DNA of 40,140 nucleotides. Source: CAJPQU01 sp052170475. Lineage in GTDB: Bacteria > Bacillota > Negativicutes > Selenomonadales > Selenomonadaceae. Below the pieces are notes generated by a model that saw nothing but the letters and a program-made list of their open reading frames with translations, was not told the origin of the DNA and ran no database searches. The first letter of the stretch is position 1, and every line of letters begins with the position of its first letter. The position numbers were made by a program, and so were the translations under genes. Positions 38,093 to 40,140 of this stretch are shown here, piece by piece. The stretch lies in assembly GCA_052170475.1 (NCBI GenBank), contig JBQNAL010000016.1, positions 1 through 40,140 on the forward strand, read 5' to 3'.

Positions 38093-40140
38093 ATGCGCGT
38101 GTATCGGGACATTCATGAGAACCAATATCGCATGAACGTCATCGAGGGCGTCGCGGACAATCTGGAAAATATCAAGGAACTCCATGCGAAAGACCCGAAG
38201 TCGGTGCAGATTGTGCTGGATGAAGAAAACCGCGCCTTTGGCATGGAACATACCATCGTTGACGTGAACGCGCTCGCAAAGACGGAGCATGGGGCGGAGA
38301 TGGTAGGGGAAATCGCAAAAGAAGCGGGCGTGAGCGATGAGGAACTGGCCGCCTGTCAGCAGGGAACGGGGATGCTGGAAGTCAAGACATCGGTCTTGCA
38401 GCAGCTCAGCGCCCCCATGGACGAAGGGAAGCGGCGCAACCTCTTTCTCCATATCACGAAAGACCGGCAGACGCTCACTCCGGCGCAGGTGAAGGCGGAA
38501 GTCGCCATCATTGAAGAAGCGCAAAAGGCCTTTGAGGAAGCGACGAAAGACGAGCAGAAGCAGGCGGTCACGGCCTTTATCGACGGAAACTTTGCGAAAG
38601 ACGAGGAAAGGAAGCTGGCGGAGGATGTTCTCCTCGCAGACCCCCATCACCCCATGGCGGAGATACGGAGACGAAAGAAGAACATTCAGGCGCAGCTCGA
38701 TGAGATTTTAGAGCCGACGAGAGCCGGGCTCAGAAGCGGGATGAAGCAGGGCGTCGATATTGTCGAGACGCAAGAGGGCGGCACGGCACGGGTGTCCAAC
38801 AATGCGCCGTGGTATAGGAAATGGTACGCCGAGCATGGCAGAGCGCCGTCGAAGGCGGAACTAGACAAGATTGCCCGGGATCTTGTGACGGGGGAGGATA
38901 CCACGTACGATGATTTTGGCTTGGACGATGGCTCGCCTGAGGCGCAGGCATATTTCGACGAGACCAAAAAACAGTTAGCCCCGCTCGATAAAGAAATGGC
39001 TGCTCTCAAGGAGATTGAAAAAGCAATGGCGGACATTCGCCCCGGCGACGTATTCGCGACGGCGACGCTCTCCAAGGAAGCGCGGCAGGTGTACCATTTT
39101 CTCCTCTCCGAAATGGGAAAGGGGAACAAGGACGTACAAAAGAGCGCTCGTGGCGCGGCGCTATTAGCGGCACGAATGACGGATCGCCTTACCGCGTTCC
39201 ATCGAGAGGCAGGGGATAAAGACTATACCGCGATGAACGCCTTGCCGGAGCTTTTGGCCAATGCCGAAGCGATGGCGCAGGGGAGAAAAGCGGCGCAGCT
39301 TTTCCAGGAAGAAATCAGGACGCAAAAAGAAGCCGTGCGCAGAAAGTACGAAGGCACGGCGATGTGGATGAAAGCGCCCAATGGAAAGCCGACGAACCTC
39401 ACGGAGGAGCAGTGGCTCCTTGTCCGCACCCCGGCGTTTAAGGCGTGGTTTGGGGATTGGGAGTATATTGCAAACGCGTATCCGAGCGTAACGGCGAAGG
39501 AACGAATAGAAGCAAAAGAAATCTTGAAAACATTGAGAAACAAAGACTTGGTTTCTCGTGATGAAAATATCGTTGCACGCATAAGTAAAGAAGGGAGAAG
39601 TAAACTTGTAAGTGATGCCGCATTGCATAAGAGCCAAAAGAATGGGTTTTCGATTGAGGAGCATTATACGGCAGTTGCGAACATCAAAAAACTGTTTGAA
39701 TCTTCTGTACGCAGCCACGTTAAAGACGATGCCAATAAAAAAATCGAGGCGGTTGAAAATTTCAGCGCCCCGATTATGTTTGAAAGTGGCATTGCTTTAG
39801 CGACGTTTTCTATAAAGGTCACGAAAGAAGCAAAAACAGGCCGGTCGATCTATAGTATTGAGTTGATGGAATTAAAGAAATCGGGAGGCACAATTCCGAG
39901 TCAGGTTCAAAAAACTGCCTCGGACACTCCCGATCTTTCTGTTCTCAATATATCAAAGATTGCGGATAAAGTCAATGCCGCCTCCAAAATCGTCGATGAG
40001 AACGGTGAGCCGCTTGTCGTATACCATGGCAGCGACGCGAATTTTGACGTGTTCGACAGAAGCAAAGGGCGAAGCAGTATGGACATTCAAGGGATGTTCT
40101 TTTCGCCATGGAAGGATGACGCGCAGGGATACGGGAAAAA
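38093..40140 (+). CDS. Phage/mobile-element large polyvalent protein, truncated at both ends (ART-PolyVal type)
   Basis: One frame without stops from 38066, directly after a TGA formed by the final CRISPR repeat, to the window end. The first candidate codons are GTG 38090 and ATG 38093, with no ribosome site, so the gene is probably 5'-truncated. Translation: an N-terminal helical region (MRVYRDIHENQYRMNVIEG...), a middle with NNAPWYRKWYAEHGRAP and long helices, then EEQWLLVRTPAFKAWFGDWE, a motif found in large polyvalent proteins of phages and conjugative elements. Next is a domain with HYTAVANIKKLFESS and RSIYSIELMEL resembling LPD/BECR-type toxin-like modules. Last is SKIVDENGEPLVVYHGSDAN...FFSPW, the start of an ART-PolyVal ADP-ribosyltransferase domain. 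Domain names rest on motif recognition only. Confidence 0.65.
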   Translation, partial: MRVYRDIHENQYRMNVIEGVADNLENIKELHAKDPKSVQIVLDEENRAFGMEHTIVDVNALAKTEHGAEMVGEIAKEAGVSDEELAACQQGTGMLEVKTSVLQQLSAPMDEGKRRNLFLHITKDRQTLTPAQVKAEVAIIEEAQKAFEEATKDEQKQAVTAFIDGNFAKDEERKLAEDVLLADPHHPMAEIRRRKKNIQAQLDEILEPTRAGLRSGMKQGVDIVETQEGGTARVSNNAPWYRKWYAEHGRAPSKAELDKIARDLVTGEDTTYDDFGLDDGSPEAQAYFDETKKQLAPLDKEMAALKEIEKAMADIRPGDVFATATLSKEARQVYHFLLSEMGKGNKDVQKSARGAALLAARMTDRLTAFHREAGDKDYTAMNALPELLANAEAMAQGRKAAQLFQEEIRTQKEAVRRKYEGTAMWMKAPNGKPTNLTEEQWLLVRTPAFKAWFGDWEYIANAYPSVTAKERIEAKEILKTLRNKDLVSRDENIVARISKEGRSKLVSDAALHKSQKNGFSIEEHYTAVANIKKLFESSVRSHVKDDANKKIEAVENFSAPIMFESGIALATFSIKVTKEAKTGRSIYSIELMELKKSGGTIPSQVQKTASDTPDLSVLNISKIADKVNAASKIVDENGEPLVVYHGSDANFDVFDRSKGRSSMDIQGMFFSPWKDDAQGYGK

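Noticed and set aside
36607..38112. ORFs with repeated NPRASHEAR, STRLSRGAT or SRLVRGAWIEI
   Set aside because: They are translations of the CRISPR repeats in different frames, not proteins.

Overview
The window looks like a chromosomal segment of a diderm Firmicute (class Negativicutes, Selenomonas/Mitsuokella/Dialister-like). This is an inference from the mixture of an outer-membrane two-partner secretion pair with Firmicute-style AGGAGG ribosome sites, sigma-A promoters, a txpA-like type I toxin and a type I-C CRISPR locus. No taxonomic marker gene is present. Layout, left to right: (1) 1-4.0 kb, the 3' part of a YDG-repeat exoprotein (TpsA) and its outer-membrane transporter (TpsB). (2) 4.0-4.3 kb, a decayed relBE-like toxin-antitoxin locus in which an antitoxin start is joined to a toxin tail. 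(3) 4.35-8.5 kb, minus-strand operon: TAXI solute receptor, hairpin, DUF1850 protein, fused TRAP permease, guanine deaminase. (4) 8.6-9.4 kb, a bacterial voltage-gated sodium channel. (5) 9.7-10.7 kb, an unrecognised Ala-rich protein. (6) 10.8-15.9 kb, sbcD-sbcC and a DUF1847 protein. (7) 16-17.4 kb, two envelope proteins on the minus strand. (8) 17.5-20.4 kb, biotin block bioY-bioD-bioA behind a BirA-like operator. (9) 20.5-24.0 kb, a REC-GGDEF-EAL protein with degenerate active sites, an AraD-like aldolase/epimerase and ThiD. (10) 24.0-24.6 kb, tRNA-Pro(GGG) and a small type I toxin-antitoxin locus. (11) 24.6-28.6 kb, a CNNM/CorC protein, a VOC protein, a eukaryotic-type hexokinase and an EamA transporter. 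(12) 28.7-38.1 kb, a complete type I-C CRISPR-Cas system (cas3, cas5c, cas8c, cas7, cas4, cas1, cas2) and a 21-repeat array. (13) 38.1 kb to the end, a 5'-truncated phage/mobile-element polyvalent protein that begins where the last, degenerate repeat ends.

The most striking observation lies in the 253-bp gap between cas3 and cas5. A strong minus-strand promoter (TTGACA-17-TAAAAT) is followed by a diverged CRISPR repeat with an intact 3' handle, a 24-nt guide-like segment and a 16-bp GC-rich hairpin. The first 16 nt of the guide match a site just upstream of the cas5 ribosome site. That site is preceded by the type I-C PAM TTC, and the only mismatches are at positions 6 and 12, the positions that are flipped out in type I Cascade R-loops. 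This looks like a crRNA-like autoregulatory RNA (CreR type) that directs the I-C effector to repress its own operon. The hairpin also serves as the cas3 terminator on the other strand.

The second unlisted element is a 23-codon hydrophobic toxin ORF at 24.44-24.51 kb on the minus strand, with a convergent antisense RNA that has its own 17-bp-spaced promoter and terminator. This is the 3'-overlap architecture of txpA/RatA and bsrG/SR4.
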